Source: Dryomyza anilis
Lineage: Eukaryota; Arthropoda; Insecta; Diptera; Dryomyzidae
DNA: 64,000 bases
Assembly: GCA_951804985.1 (NCBI GenBank)
Contig: OX638132.1
Coordinates: 91,268,696 to 91,332,695, forward strand
Direction of reading: 5' to 3'
Under the pieces are notes generated by a model, which was not told the origin of the DNA, searched no databases, and saw only the letters and a program-made list of their open reading frames with translations. A program made the translations under genes and the position numbers. This document shows, one piece after another, positions 37,006-47,109 of this stretch; position 1 is the stretch's first letter, and every line of letters starts with the position of its first letter.

Positions 37006-38554
37006 CACGGTGAACGAAAGGCACTTTTTTGAACAAAATTATATAACTTCAAAACAAGGATTGAAACCTAAACAAATAACGGTTTCGATGTCGGTTTCGG
37101 TTTTTTCCGCGTTTCGGTTTCAAGTTTTTACAACGAAACGGTTTCGGTATATCGGTTCCATGTAACGGTTTCGGTTTTTTTTATAAAATATTTCATATTT
37201 TTCAATGTATTCAACAAAAAACCTGGGTAAAGTGGAACATGGGGTAATGTGGGTAATTTCAATTTTCGATCATGTTTTTGCATTTAAAAAATAAAAGCAA
37301 TTGTCAAGTGCTTCTCAAAATGATCGAATATTGTATATCTTTTGAAATAAAAACTAGTTTCGAAATAATCCAACATTGTTTATATGGTGCTAAATTATGT
37401 TCAAATTGTGATTTTGGGGTAAAGTAAGAATCATTTTCTTGGGTAAATTAGAAAACGTAATTTAAGCAACAAATGTAATGTTAGTGCAAATATTGTGTTA
37501 TATGAATTATTTAATTAATTTTGACAATAAAAAACTTCAATTGTGACCACAAACCAATGAAAAGCAACATTTTGACTTCGCCTGAGATATGATCTGAATT
37601 GCAGAAGTGAGCCGAGAAGCGAACCTTAAACTAGGCAACAAGAATACTTAAATCGGTAAATATTCTTAACCTTAATAAGAATAAGAAGAATTTTGTACAA
37701 TTTCCATCCAAAGAAAGTACATTTCAACAATTCAGTGAACTGCAATATCTGGAAACTGTATACTTAAAATGTACAAACATGACGACCAGCAACTACACCT
37801 GTGTCTATTGTCAGTTAATAAATTCTGACTAGGAGTAAATGCACTTTATTTTTCGTATTTTCTTAAGTAGTTACTAGAAGTTTCTAATTTTAAACAATTC
37901 AAAATCTCAAGGCCATAATAAAATGAACATATACATTCATAATAAATATAAGGAATATTTCGTATAGGCATATTTCTGTTTTCCTTCAATAACGAATTAC
38001 GATGCGCATACACACACTTTCACAACGACAACTATTCGTTGCTATCCTGTATCATCAGACGCATGACAGAGACAGTCGCATGGCACCACACTACATGTAT
38101 GTATCTGTACAGCTATCTAGTTGGCAACAACAACGAGTTTTTTTTGTGGTACAAAAAAAATCCCATCAAAAATTCTATTATAAGCTTGAAGGTTGCTTTA
38201 TTCGCATTTTTGTTGTTGTTTCACTTTCAAACTAATCAGCAGATTTATGAAATAAAAACAAAAACACAAAAAAAAGCAATAGCAATAGCTAAATGAGGTA
38301 CACTGTGAAAATGTTCATATATTATATATTATTTTTTTGTATTAAGTATAAGTGAAATGAAATAATGCACATAGAACTTAACTTAAGAAATAATTCATGA
38401 TTTTACAATTAATAAAAAAATTATGTATAAAAGTAAAACAAAAATAATAATGTGAATAGCATAGTACATATGCAGAATCGATGTACCAACTTGCGTAGCG
38501 AAGAAAAGAGAAAAAAACATTGTTTTGTCTATTTTATCTTTTTGAAGCGACTTT

Positions 38555-38596
38555 TGAAGCACTTTTGAAGCTATTTACCGCTTCAAAAGTGCTTCA
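38555..38596. repeat. perfect 17-bp hairpin inside the hAT element
   Basis: TGAAGCACTTTTGAAGC (38555-38571) is the exact inverse complement of 38580-38596 with an 8-base loop. The left arm itself contains a direct repeat of CTTTTGAAGC. Confidence 0.75.
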
Positions 38597-38814
38597 CAAA
38601 TCTTATTTTTAAGATGCTTATAATCATTAGCGTTGAAAAACAAAAAAAAAACACACATCTTCATTAATGTTTACGTTCATAAATATTTTGCACGCTTTTC
38701 ATTGTTACTTGTTGTTCAATCTTTAGTAATATCAGGAATTCTTTTGAATTTCATTAAAATCTTAATAACATAATAAATACATTAAAATGTTAAAAAACGC
38801 AAGAGTATTGCTTT

Positions 38815-38900
38815 TCTTGCAGTGTTAGTCTTGCACTTGCTCTTGTTCTTGCAAGAAAATCTCGATCTTGTTCTTGCAAAAAATGCAAGAACAAGACATT
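38815..38900. repeat. CTTGTTCTTGCAAG short inverted/direct repeats
   Basis: CTTGCAAGAA and TTCTTGCAAG alternate with TCTTGTTCTTGC, giving several overlapping small hairpins within about 85 bp. Confidence 0.6.
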
Positions 38901-39224
38901 TTTGATCATCACTACAATAAATAAAAAACCAATATCATTAAAATTTGAATCATTTTTTAACAAAAAAAATGTGCTTGGAATTGCTGGTGTTTTGTTGTTA
39001 ACTCGATTTGCCGCTACACAAATTAATGAAAAAAATGAAATAAATTATATACCAAAGACCGTTGTTTCTCTGAACAAAAAAAACATGTGAATATTTTTGT
39101 ACAACAAAAAATTTTTATTTCGGTAACTCCAAATTATAATAAATGACATTAGAACATGCCTTGTTTTTAAGATATTTTATATAAAATAATATATTTTTTT
39201 CTGTTTCCTTTTATACTTTTTTAA

Positions 39225-39711
39225 AAACCGTTTAAACCGGTATAAAACCGGAACCGTTTGGATATCGGTTTACTTCTGATTTTCGTATAACGGTTTCGGT
39301 TACGGTTTCGGTTTTAAAAATGAAACGGATATCGGTTTCGGTTACGGTTTCAATCCTTGCTTCAAAACCAATGGTTAAATTTTGTTGATTTTTTTTATCG
39401 AAATAAGAAAATATCAAGGTACAGTTATGCAGCGAAAAGTCGCTGATGAGTTCAACTACGGTTTAAAAAACCGTTTTAAACCGGTATAAAAACGAAACCG
39501 TTTATTTCGGTTTTGGATATCGGTTTATTTCTGATTTTCGTAGAACGGTTTCGGTTACGGTTTCGGTTTTAAAAATGAAGCGGTTTTAAACGGATATCGG
39601 TTTCGGTTACGGTTTCAATCCTTGCTTCAAAACCAATGATTAGATTTTGTTGATTTTTTTATCGAAATAAGAGGTACAGTTATGCAGCGAAAAGTCGCTG
39701 GTGAGTTTAAC
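39225..39711 (+). repeat. tandem duplication (~250 bp) across the hAT right end
   Basis: The block with ACCGGTATAAAA, the GGTTTCAATCCTTG end, CTTCAAAACCAATG and GCAGCGAAAAGTCGCTG appears twice, at about 39225-39462 and 39463-39711. Offsets of 244, 265 and 255 bp at successive landmarks reflect indels. It includes the element end, its target duplication and the decayed head of a neighbouring SINE, so it happened after the hAT insertion. Confidence 0.85.
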
Positions 39712-39911
39712 AACGGGCCGAAAGGTCCCCGGTTCGACCCCCAGCGACTGTCACCATCTTTTTCATAGAAAACATTTTTTTATGCGACGCTACCTCTCGG
39801 CAGTCAATGGCAAACCTACGAGAGTAAAACATTGCCTATGAAAAGCTCTCACCCGCCGTACGGATTCGGCCCATCCGTGTGGGTCCCATCACTTTGAGTA
39901 CAAATATATAT
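39684..39911 (+). mobile_element. SINE copy, 5' decayed and 3' truncated subfamily
   Basis: From 39715 the sequence matches the SINE head (GGCCGAAAGGTCCCCGG) with a canonical B box GGTTCGACCCC. The body landmarks CAAACCTACGAGAGTAAAA and GCTCTCACCCGCCGTACGG follow, ending at CACTTTGAGTACAAATATAT. The upstream 30 bp align without gaps to the head but are degraded. GGCCCATCCGTGTGGGTCCC replaces the AATAAACTGTAGATCCC of the full-length copies, marking another subfamily. The ATT tail is absent. Confidence 0.75.
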
Positions 39912-39914
39912 GGT

Positions 39915-40530
39915 CCTTGGAATAAATCTCCAAATAAATACACAAATATGTAAAATTAGAATAAAAATGGAAATTTTTGCCATCTTATTTCGCCTAATTA
40001 TTTAAAATAGTTTCAAAATTAAAATAATTAAAAATGTTGTTCTCAATCTTTAAATTATAAATACAATTTTAGAAATTAAATAATTTCCTTATGATATATT
40101 TTTTATTTGTTACCAGTTGATTGCGTGTCACCATCCAGGCACGCGATCATTTTCAATGTTAAAATGAAATTTAATACTTTCTTGAAAATTAAAACAGCGC
40201 CAACTTATAATAAATATAAAAAGGTCAAATTTCGGTTTTATAGTATATCTTGTGGTTTATGTACATTGGGGATTTTGTAATATAATCTCTAGGTATGACT
40301 TTCAACAAACACACACAGTTGAAGCTAAAATAAAATATTGAATATTTATAGGATTTTCAAATAACATACGACGGTATACTTTTCAAGCAACAATGCCTTC
40401 AAAAAGTGGTTATTTATTGTTGTATCATATTTTGATTAAATTTAAATTAAATTTTTTTATATGAAGATAATATAAATATAAATCTAAATTTATAAATTTT
40501 ATAGAAGATTTTGAATTTTTATCGAATTTT
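39915..40530. other. AT-rich non-coding stretch
   Basis: No gene or element is recognised between the SINE and the Helitron. Confidence 0.5.
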
Positions 40531-40557
40531 TAATCTATATATATATAAAACTCTTGG

Positions 40558-40566
40558 TCTGTCGGT

Positions 40567-40598
<32 letters not shown>

Positions 40599-40600
40599 TC
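40558..40600 (+). repeat. (GTCT)n microsatellite in the Helitron 5' region
   Basis: GTCGGTCTGTCTGTCTG and further CTGT units occupy the spot where related insect Helitrons carry a TCTGT-type stretch. Confidence 0.85.
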
Positions 40601-40877
40601 CAGCATCACGTCTAAACCGCTGAACCGATTTAACTGAAATTTTGCACCAGGATACTATGGAGTCCGGAGGGTGTCATAGGCTATATATGGGCGACATACC
40701 TCGGCACATACAAAAGCTAAGAAGATGAAACAAAAAACTCAAATACAAAAAAAAAAATACAAAAGCAAAAACAAAAGCAAAAATCAAGTACAAAACAAAA
40801 GTAAAAGCACAAAACTTAAGCTGTAACTCAAAAACAACAGAAAAATAAAAAAGGATAGAAAACAAAAACAAAATCAA

Positions 40878-41217
40878 CCACACTAAAATTCACCACACTA
40901 AAACTCACCACACTAAAATTAACCACACTAAAACTCACCACACTAAAATTCACCACACTAAAATTCACCACACTAAAATTCACCACACAAAAACTCACCA
41001 CACTAAATTTCACCACACTAAAACTCACCACACTAAAAATCACCACACTAAAACTAACCACACTAAAATTCACCACACTAAAATTCACCACACTAAAACT
41101 CACCACACTAAAATTCACCACATTCAAATTGACCCACTTAAACTGACCACACTAAAATTCACCACACTAAAACTCACCACACTAAAACTCACCACACTAA
41201 AACTAACCGCACTAAAA
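40878..41217 (+). repeat. 15-bp minisatellite inside the Helitron
   Basis: About 22 units of CACCACACTAAAATT (variants AACTC, AACTA, AAATC). The minus-strand 99-aa frame with a pentapeptide cycle (FSVVN/FSVVS) is a by-product of the 15-bp period. Internal minisatellites are common passengers in non-autonomous Helitrons. Confidence 0.9.
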
Positions 41218-41219
41218 CT

Positions 41220-41300
41220 TCTACGGGGAAGAATTCTTCGGGAAAGAATTCTACTGGGAGGAATTCTACGGGGAAGCACAGCCTGAGAAAGAATTGTCGA
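41220..41300 (+). repeat. GGGAAGAATTC short repeats
   Basis: CTACGGGGAAGAATTCTTCG and related GGGAAAGAATTCTAC units form about four degenerate copies. The word resembles the much larger GGGAAGAATTGTC blocks at 47.1-48.7 kb. Confidence 0.6.
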
Positions 41301-41489
41301 AAAGTTGTTTTATCGGATAATTAGTATGGTTTTGGTTACTACATTTATAAAACCAATAAAAAAACGTCCACAGCGAGGCACGGGTCCCTGATATAAATAA
41401 TAAAAATGTTATTTATATTAATAAAATTGCTCAATAACCTTGCGTTCACATAATATTTGCACGAGTCGTGTACGGGTCCAGCTAGTGCC

Positions 41490-42260
41490 TAATAATTTCG
41501 ACGAAGATAGTTCAAAGTCAGTTTTGTATAGAAATGCCGTCTTTAACTGCTAGCCCTAAGTAAAATTTACTCTACAAAGGATACACTGACTGGTCGGGTT
41601 CTGTTTAATTAAATATTCAGTTCCCGGTAATGACTTTAAACAATTTATAATATCTCTGAACTATGTTTAACCTGTCGCAATGGTGGTTTCTTGAATCACT
41701 TTAAATATTGTACAATAAATTTCACCTTTACTTGGTGGAAGAATGCTAAAAATAATTGTTATGTGTAGCGCCATATATGCTCTTTAAAATGATTTTTAAG
41801 AAAATAAAATATAAATACTGGTTTAAAACGTATCAACATTCTATTTAAAAAATGTTACATTTCTTTAACTGTTCAACATAAATTTGTTGATTTTTAAATT
41901 TTTGAAAATTTAAATATAACAAATAATAAATGTGGCCTTTATTATTGACGCCTCTTACGAAAATCTACACGTTTCAATTTGCTTACGAAAAACAGCACGT
42001 TTTTCATAATTACTAAAAGAAGTATAATTTCAGATTCAACACGAAAACAATCACATTTTTATTACATCCAAGAAAAGAAGCACATAATTATTTTGTCTAA
42101 TCAATGAATTTTTAAACTTATTATTTAAACAATTGTTAAAGTAATAATTTCTTTGATTTAATTTGGCTTAATTCGTTTGATATCAATCCAGCGAATGGAA
42201 ATTCAGAACTAAAATTTATATGTTATACTTTTTTAAACAAATTATAAAATTATAATTTCT
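41490..42260. other. AT-rich non-coding stretch
   Basis: No gene or element ends are recognised. ACGAAAA with CACGTTTTTCA/CACATTTTT words recur two or three times around 41955-42070. Confidence 0.45.
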
Positions 42261-42268
42261 GAATATAA

Positions 42269-42404
42269 AAAAACTGATATTTTAAAATTTAATTCGAGAT
42301 TTTTCAACTTTTAAATGGAATATATAAAATTTTTTTATAAAATTTTATATATTCCATTTAAAAGTTCAAAAATCTCGAATTAAATTTTAAAATATCATTT
42401 TTGA
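42269..42404. repeat. near-perfect ~135-bp palindrome
   Basis: The arm about 42269-42336 and its inverse 42337-42404 match almost base for base, for example TTAATTCGAGATTTTTCAAC against its inverse complement. Almost no loop is left at the centre (TTTTTTTATAAAATTTT). It is either the remains of a very small inverted-repeat element or a recent inverted duplication. Confidence 0.85.
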
Positions 42405-42483
42405 GTATCTAATGTATCTAATCTAATTTAATATACAAATAATATTTTCAGAACTTCATATAGAATTTCTTTTGATTTCACTG

Positions 42484-42706
42484 CACTCAGAAAACAGATA
42501 CCATAACATTAATAGTTTTTACTATTGAAATTAGTCACGAGTATAAACTATTAATTCAATTGGCAAATCCCATTAAGTATTACAAAATACTATAAAATTA
42601 TTTTTGAATTTGTATTGAAATATTTATTTTTTTGTATACTAAATCAAAAACTGTCTAATTAACAAATTATAAATAGATTTTAAGTGATTTTTTCTAGGTA
42701 GTGTAT
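42484..42706 (-). mobile_element. CACCCAG MITE, diverged copy F
   Basis: The left end is CACTCAGAAAA; the right end TTTTTTCTAGGTAGTG is a damaged family end. The body reads in reverse orientation: TAATAGTTTTTACTATTGAA, AGTATTACAAAATACTA and TTTTTTTGTATACTA match the inverse of copies A and D. The flanking TA is not preserved. Confidence 0.6.
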
Positions 42707-42854
42707 GTTTTAAGTTTTAAATTAATTTCTGTACGTTATTTGTTATGTATTTTGAATTTCAAATTGCTTTTCCGAATTTCAGTTGTTATGTTTTGTATTT
42801 TTAAATAGAAGTTTTTAATTTCAACAGATCTTTTATGGTTTTCAAATGGGATGG

Positions 42855-43450
42855 GATGTAAAGGCATTAATTGTTTATTTTACTTATCGAATGGCCAAAC
42901 GTTTTTCTTGCAAATAAAAAAATATTGGAAAATTTAAAAATCTTACAAGAAAAATGTTTGACAAATTATTTTTAAAAATGAATGCCAATCGGTAGGTGCT
43001 TTAAAAACAATCAATTAATGCCTTTACACCACTATTTTATTTTGTACCAATAAAAAGTTATGTAAAAAAAACAAAAAGATTCGCCCCTTTGACATGATTT
43101 AAAATTTTTCGATTTTTTGTTATTTGCAAGAAATTTTTTGACAAATTATTTTCAAAAATTAAAACCAATCAATAGGTACAAAAAACTTTATCTTGTACCC
43201 ACAAAATATTATGACTAAAATAACAAAACTATTTGCGTTTTGAACAAAATATAGTCGAGCAAAATCCGATTGTATAATTCATTAAGTTGTCCAAAACCAA
43301 AGCTATTTTAAATACGTTATGATAATTGATGAATAAACCAAAATTAGAAAAAATGTGAAAAAAGAAATAATGTTTACAACTAATTTTTAAAGCATTTCAA
43401 ACTTGAAAATTTGACATTTTTAAAAATGCACATTCACCCTTTTGGCTCTT
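42855..43450 (-). mobile_element. palindromic foldback-type repeat, copy 1
   Basis: TAAAGGCATTAATTG at 42859 and CAATTAATGCCTTTACA near 43009 are arms of an inverted repeat around GTTTTTCTTGCAAATAAA. Downstream, TTCGCCCCTTTGACATG and GCACATTCACCCTTTTGGC bracket a section inverse to 50306-50560. Two copies in opposite orientation 7 kb apart define an unclassified non-coding family. Confidence 0.65.
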
Positions 43451-43454
43451 TTGG

Positions 43455-44345
43455 TAACAATATCTTATAAATAAAAACAAATTTTTGGCCAATTAAAGAT
43501 TGATCAATGACCATTAAAAATACAACAAAAACAAAATTAACATATTCCTGTTAAGTACAACAAAAACAAAACATGGTACAAAATGCATCCACATTCGACG
43601 CATTCCACTGAAAATGGAGTTTTTTGAACTTTCGATGCTGTTTTCCGTACACACGCCAAAGTCAAACAAGTTTTGGTTTTTTTTTGTTTTTTTTTTTTTG
43701 TTTTTTTTTTTTTTGTTTTTTTTATATATACAAACGCATCAAAGTGGTGATCCCAAAAATACAAGAAATAAACAAAAATACAAGAAATAAACATAAAATA
43801 CAGAAAAACAAAAAAAAACAGAAATAACAAAATAAAAAATGAACATCAACCCAATACAAATCTCATATGAACGCCTCTGACAACACCAGAGACAAAAAAA
43901 TCCATTTGCGCTGCTTACGTGGTTAAGACGTTGACTCTGTTGGCTCTTGGTGTTGTTTACGTTTTACGATATTAACGCGTTTTTTCAGACTGTGCTTGAT
44001 TGGGTCGAATTTCTCCGCAACAACAACAACAAATTATGTGACCCACATACCGCCACAAATGCTGGGCGTGGCGGTGGTCGTCGGTTGCCTTGTCTCGAAC
44101 GAAGGTAGAAATTATGGTAATTTTATTTTCATTTAAAAAAAAAAATTAAAGCGATTTCGCAGACTGCAACGTTTGCATTTTCAAAGTGCAGCCAAATGTT
44201 GAACTCAAACGTACCAAACATATTTTAATGTTGAATCGGCAAAAATATGTGTAAAACGTATAGGTGACGAAATTACGTGGTACGGCAAAATTTTGTAGTT
44301 AATCAAATATTTAAATGCGTTTATTTTAATTCGAATTATGTTATT
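43455..44345. other. non-coding stretch with long T tract
   Basis: Poly-T with G interruptions lies at about 43676-43722. The paired 97-aa and 67-aa frames on opposite strands here arise from it. I see no gene. Confidence 0.5.
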
Positions 44346-44353
44346 TACATCAG

Positions 44354-44468
44354 TAGCGTCGATGGCTCGATTGTTGCGTGCGTTGAACTAGGAGCTGAGA
44401 TGTCCCGTGTTCGACCCCAGCAACTGTCAACATCTTTTCATACAACATATTTTTCTATACGATGCTAG
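44354..44468 (+). mobile_element. SINE fragment, diverged head plus start of body
   Basis: GTTGCGTGCGTTGAACTAGG aligns with the SINE head, followed by a B-box-like TGTTCGACCCC and CAGCAACTGTCAACATCTTT. It ends at CTATACGATGCTAGC, matching CTATACCGCGTTACC of the full-length copies. The remaining body is missing. Confidence 0.65.
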
Positions 44469-44469
44469 C

Positions 44470-45285
44470 TATGATTTGTGAACAAATATAATCAATTTAA
44501 GATGTTTAATCTAAAAGGCTAAATTTCTACTAGAAATGGTGAACAAAATTAAAATAATTTAGCAATTGAAACAATAAATTTAAAAAAATGAAAAATATAA
44601 ATTATAAAAAATATTACAATAAATCAAATCCTAAAAAAAAACAAATCTAGCTAATTTAAGTCGTAGAAATTTTAGTCGGTTTACGCGCGCGCAAAAAACT
44701 TCCCACAATTTCCCGTTGAAATGCTGGCGGCCGCAAAGCAGCCACGACAAGTGCAGCGGACAGCAGCCGCGGCAGCTGGCTGCCCCGTATGACCAATAAC
44801 TTTCCATTGCAGTGGCAACATAAACAAGTCACAACAGCAGTAACAGTGCAAACGGTTACAAGAACAACAGCAACAACAAAAACTACTTCAGCTGCAACTA
44901 CTTCAAAGTGCAGCAATTGCATTGCAATGCTTGCAATTGCTGTCATCACGTCGCAGCAGTTATTGCAACTTTCAGATACTTTAAGACAGTTAAACGTAGC
45001 GGCAGTTAGTGCCTCCCTTCTGGCTGCAGCTTTGGCTGGCTGTGGTTTAGATGTCTCTCTGTCGGTCTGTCTGTCTGTCTGTCCTTGTCGACAGTCTTTG
45101 CGCCAAATCAAGCAAATCAAAGTGAAAGACTTTACTTTATTTTTCACTGCCGTCAGTATTTTTTTACTATAATTTTTTTAATACGACGCATTTTTATATA
45201 TCCCAGCAGAAATTTCGATAGCCCTGTTAAATTCAGTGCTGAATATTGAAATCTAAACAAATTAGCTACATCATTTACAAATTTT
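44470..45285. other. non-coding stretch with CAACAG and GTCT microsatellites
   Basis: ACAACAGCAACAACAAAAAC at about 44864 and a (GTCT)n run at 45061-45083 lie in a stretch where a 163-aa minus frame and a 127-aa plus frame overlap fully. Mutual overlap and Thr/Ala-rich composition argue against coding. Confidence 0.5.
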
Positions 45286-45537
45286 ATTTAAAAAAATATC
45301 ATAAATTCATAAATTTCATTTAAAATTTAGAACAAATCATTTGAAATTCAAAATTCAGATGAGTCAATTGTAATACAGAAACACCAATTGAAATTCAAAA
45401 CACGTCTTTTGTAATTTAGAAATTCTATTTGAAACTCAAAACAGATCAATTATTCAGAAATTGCATTTGAAATTCAAAACACATCAATTGTAATTCAGAA
45501 TTTCTATTTGATTTTCAGAATACATCATAAGTTTCCA

Positions 45538-45760
45538 CACTCAGAAAAAAATTCTATTAAATTTGGTCAATAGGACAGTTATTGATTCAATAGTATACAA
45601 AAAATAAATATTTTCATTTAAACACAAAAACAATTTAATATTATTTAATAGTATTTTGTAGTATTTAATAGTATTTACCCATTAAAATAATAATTTATCC
45701 TATTGATTAATTTTAATACCAAAAAAAAACTATTGATGTTATAGTATTTTTTTCTGAGTG
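45538..45760 (+). mobile_element. CACCCAG MITE copy E (CACTCAG ends)
   Basis: The ends CACTCAGAAAAAAATTCTAT and its inverse ATTTTTTTCTGAGTG match the family with one matching substitution at each end. The body has TTGGTCAATAGGACAGTTAT, AATAGTATAC and AATTTATCCTATTGA. CA rather than TA flanks both sides. The paired C-to-T change suggests either TIR co-variation in a subfamily or gene conversion between ends. Confidence 0.8.
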
Positions 45761-45809
45761 CATTTGAAATTAAGAAAATATTAAATGAAATTCATAATTT
45801 TCCAAAATA

Positions 45810-46114
45810 AAGGGTTTTTTAACAGGGACGCTACAAAAGTAGAGCTCTTTTGACATTTCTCTGCAGTAAGGTTTGCCATTTCATGATGGAAAAATATACG
45901 AATTCGAATTTCGGTAGTAAATTTTAATAATTTTGACTCGTTGTTGGCTCGTATATCTTTCCATCATGAAATGGCAAATCTTTCTGAAGAGAAATCTCAA
46001 AAAAGCGGCAAGAAATATGGCGTCGTTTGCTGTCCATGTCGCTCTACTTTTGTAGCGTCCCTGTTGAAAAACCCTTGAAAAAAACTTTAGTGGCGCTCTT
46101 ATTGAAAAACCCTT
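45810..46114. mobile_element. mariner-type MITE copy 2
   Basis: The element begins AAGGGTTTTTTAACAGGGAC with GCTACAAAAGT and ends GCGCTCTTATTGAAAAACCC with TT; TA flanks both ends (45808-45809 and 46115-46116). Inner inverted arms surround a loop in which the MERYTSQQRVEIIKIYY frame runs on the minus strand from 45964. The right side has two successive ends: ACAGGGACGC-type, then AATAAGAGCGC-type about 50 bp further out. Confidence 0.85.
45900..45964 (-). pseudogene. transposase N-terminal remnant in MITE copy 2
   Basis: The minus-strand frame from 45964 starts MERYTSQQRV, as in copies 1 and 3. In family terms it resembles the N-terminal helix-turn-helix of mariner-like transposases. It runs out after about 20 residues at the opposite arm, and no catalytic domain follows. 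Confidence 0.45.
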
Positions 46115-46261
46115 TACATTAATTAAAATTCATATATTTCCATTTGTAATTCAGAAAATATCAATTGTGATATTTACAGTTGATATTTTCGGCATTTCAA
46201 AGATAAAGTTAAGAATTTCAATTGATATTTCTGAAAATAATATGAAATTTATTCAATGAAT

Positions 46262-46750
46262 TGGCGGACATTTGTATACAAATTTGAAGGAAGTTTTCAG
46301 TCATGGTCTGGATCTTCTCGTCCTGAAATCAGCTCTGAATAGATGTGATTTTCTGCTGGGTTATTTTTTTTATATTTCCATTATTTATATTTTTCACTTT
46401 TTATATCTATACATTTATTTTTATATTTTTCCCATATTTTATTTATTCATTCATTTAAAAATTGTTGCCAATTTGCTTTTGCCATAATTTAACCTTTAAC
46501 AAGTTTTTGTAATTCACATAATGAAGTGAAAGTCTTTTTCTTTCAAGTATTTTTTAAAGAAATTCATCATCATCATCATCATCAGCAACAGCGACGTGCG
46601 TTGAATTGCGTTGATTTCATTGAACAATTTGTTCAACAACTTTTTAATGTCAACAATCAACGCATTACTCAAATGCTAATAAACTATTTTAATGAAATTA
46701 AGAAAACTTTGTTGTTTTTTAACAAAAGAATTTCACTTAAAATTGCTAAA
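46262..46750. other. non-coding stretch with (CAT)n microsatellite
   Basis: (CAT)n lies at about 46564-46583, followed by CAGCAACAG. The 106-aa frame starting at 46526 reads His6-Gln3 and then Lys/Asn/Phe-rich sequence and runs into a dispersed repeat at 46755. I do not regard it as a gene. Confidence 0.45.
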
Positions 46751-46754
46751 AATA

Positions 46755-47010
46755 TTCATATCGTCGTTGTAGAACTAAAAGTCACCAACTACATTTTTAT
46801 GAAAATCTTAAATTTCAACTTTGTTGGTAATTATTATAAAAAGTAATTGATACATTTTTAAAGCTGAAATACCAATTGATAGATTCACATTTTCTTATCA
46901 TTTGGTACAAATATTGAGCTCACCGATCAAAAATTGAAAGATATATTAAGAGTTTTGTAAATGAACAATTGGCATTTTGAAAATGTAGTTGGCGACGATA
47001 TTTTCTTTGT
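46755..47010 (+). repeat. dispersed ~255-bp repeat, member 1
   Basis: The segment beginning ATATCGTCGTTGTAGAAC aligns over about 250 bp with 52389-52640 in the same orientation. Shared words are AAAAGTCACCAA, TACATTTTTATGAAAA, GAAATACC with ATTGATAG, ACATTTTCTTATCAT and TTGGCATTTT with AAAATGTA. Both copies are moderately diverged. No terminal structure is visible. Confidence 0.7.
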
Positions 47011-47109
47011 AATTATAACAACAGAAATTGTAGTAGTTCAAATATTATTTAGTTTTTGGTTTTACTATTTCGCTCTTATGTTTTTTTACAAATCTCCCCA
47101 AAAAAAAAT

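Larger units (their letters stand above)
37055..39359. mobile_element. non-autonomous hAT-type element with 8-bp target duplication
   Basis: The terminal inverted repeat CAAGGATTGAAACC (37055-37068) is matched exactly by GGTTTCAATCCTTG (39346-39359). The octamer CTTCAAAA lies directly outside both ends (37047-37054 and 39360-39367), an exact 8-bp target duplication as in hAT transposons. Both subterminal regions are packed with CGGTTTCGGTT words, which resemble hAT subterminal transposase-binding repeats. The 2,305-bp body shows no transposase frame. A perfect 17-bp hairpin and CTTGTTCTTGCAAG repeats lie inside. Confidence 0.85.
40534..41485 (+). mobile_element. complete non-autonomous Helitron
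   Basis: The 5' end is TCTATATATATATAAAAC, preceded by A. The 3' end is CTAG at 41482-41485, followed by T, so it sits between A and T without target duplication, as Helitrons do. CACGAGTCGTG (41459-41470 region) forms the 3' hairpin about 11 bases before CTAG. The 5' part carries the insect Helitron signature AACCGCTGAACCGATTT with TGAAATTTTG and GTCATAGGCTAT. At 952 bp with no Rep/helicase frame it depends on another element for movement. Confidence 0.88.
45290..46260 (+). repeat. degenerate minisatellite ATTTGAAATTCAAAACACATC, broken by two MITEs
   Basis: Units around CATTTGAAATTCAAAACAC, ATCAATTGTAATTCAGAA and TTTCTATTTG recur from about 45320 to 45537. They continue in short pieces at 45761-45807 and 46117-46255. 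The gaps are exactly the MITEs at 45538-45760 and 45810-46114, so the array is older than both. Confidence 0.65.

Noticed and set aside
44656..45172. 163-aa minus and 127-aa plus frames
   Set aside because: They overlap each other in a CAACAG/GTCT-rich stretch, with Thr/Ala/Val-rich composition and no motif.
46526..46846. 106-aa frame with a His/Gln run
   Set aside because: Starts in a CAT microsatellite and ends inside a dispersed repeat; no conservation can be seen.
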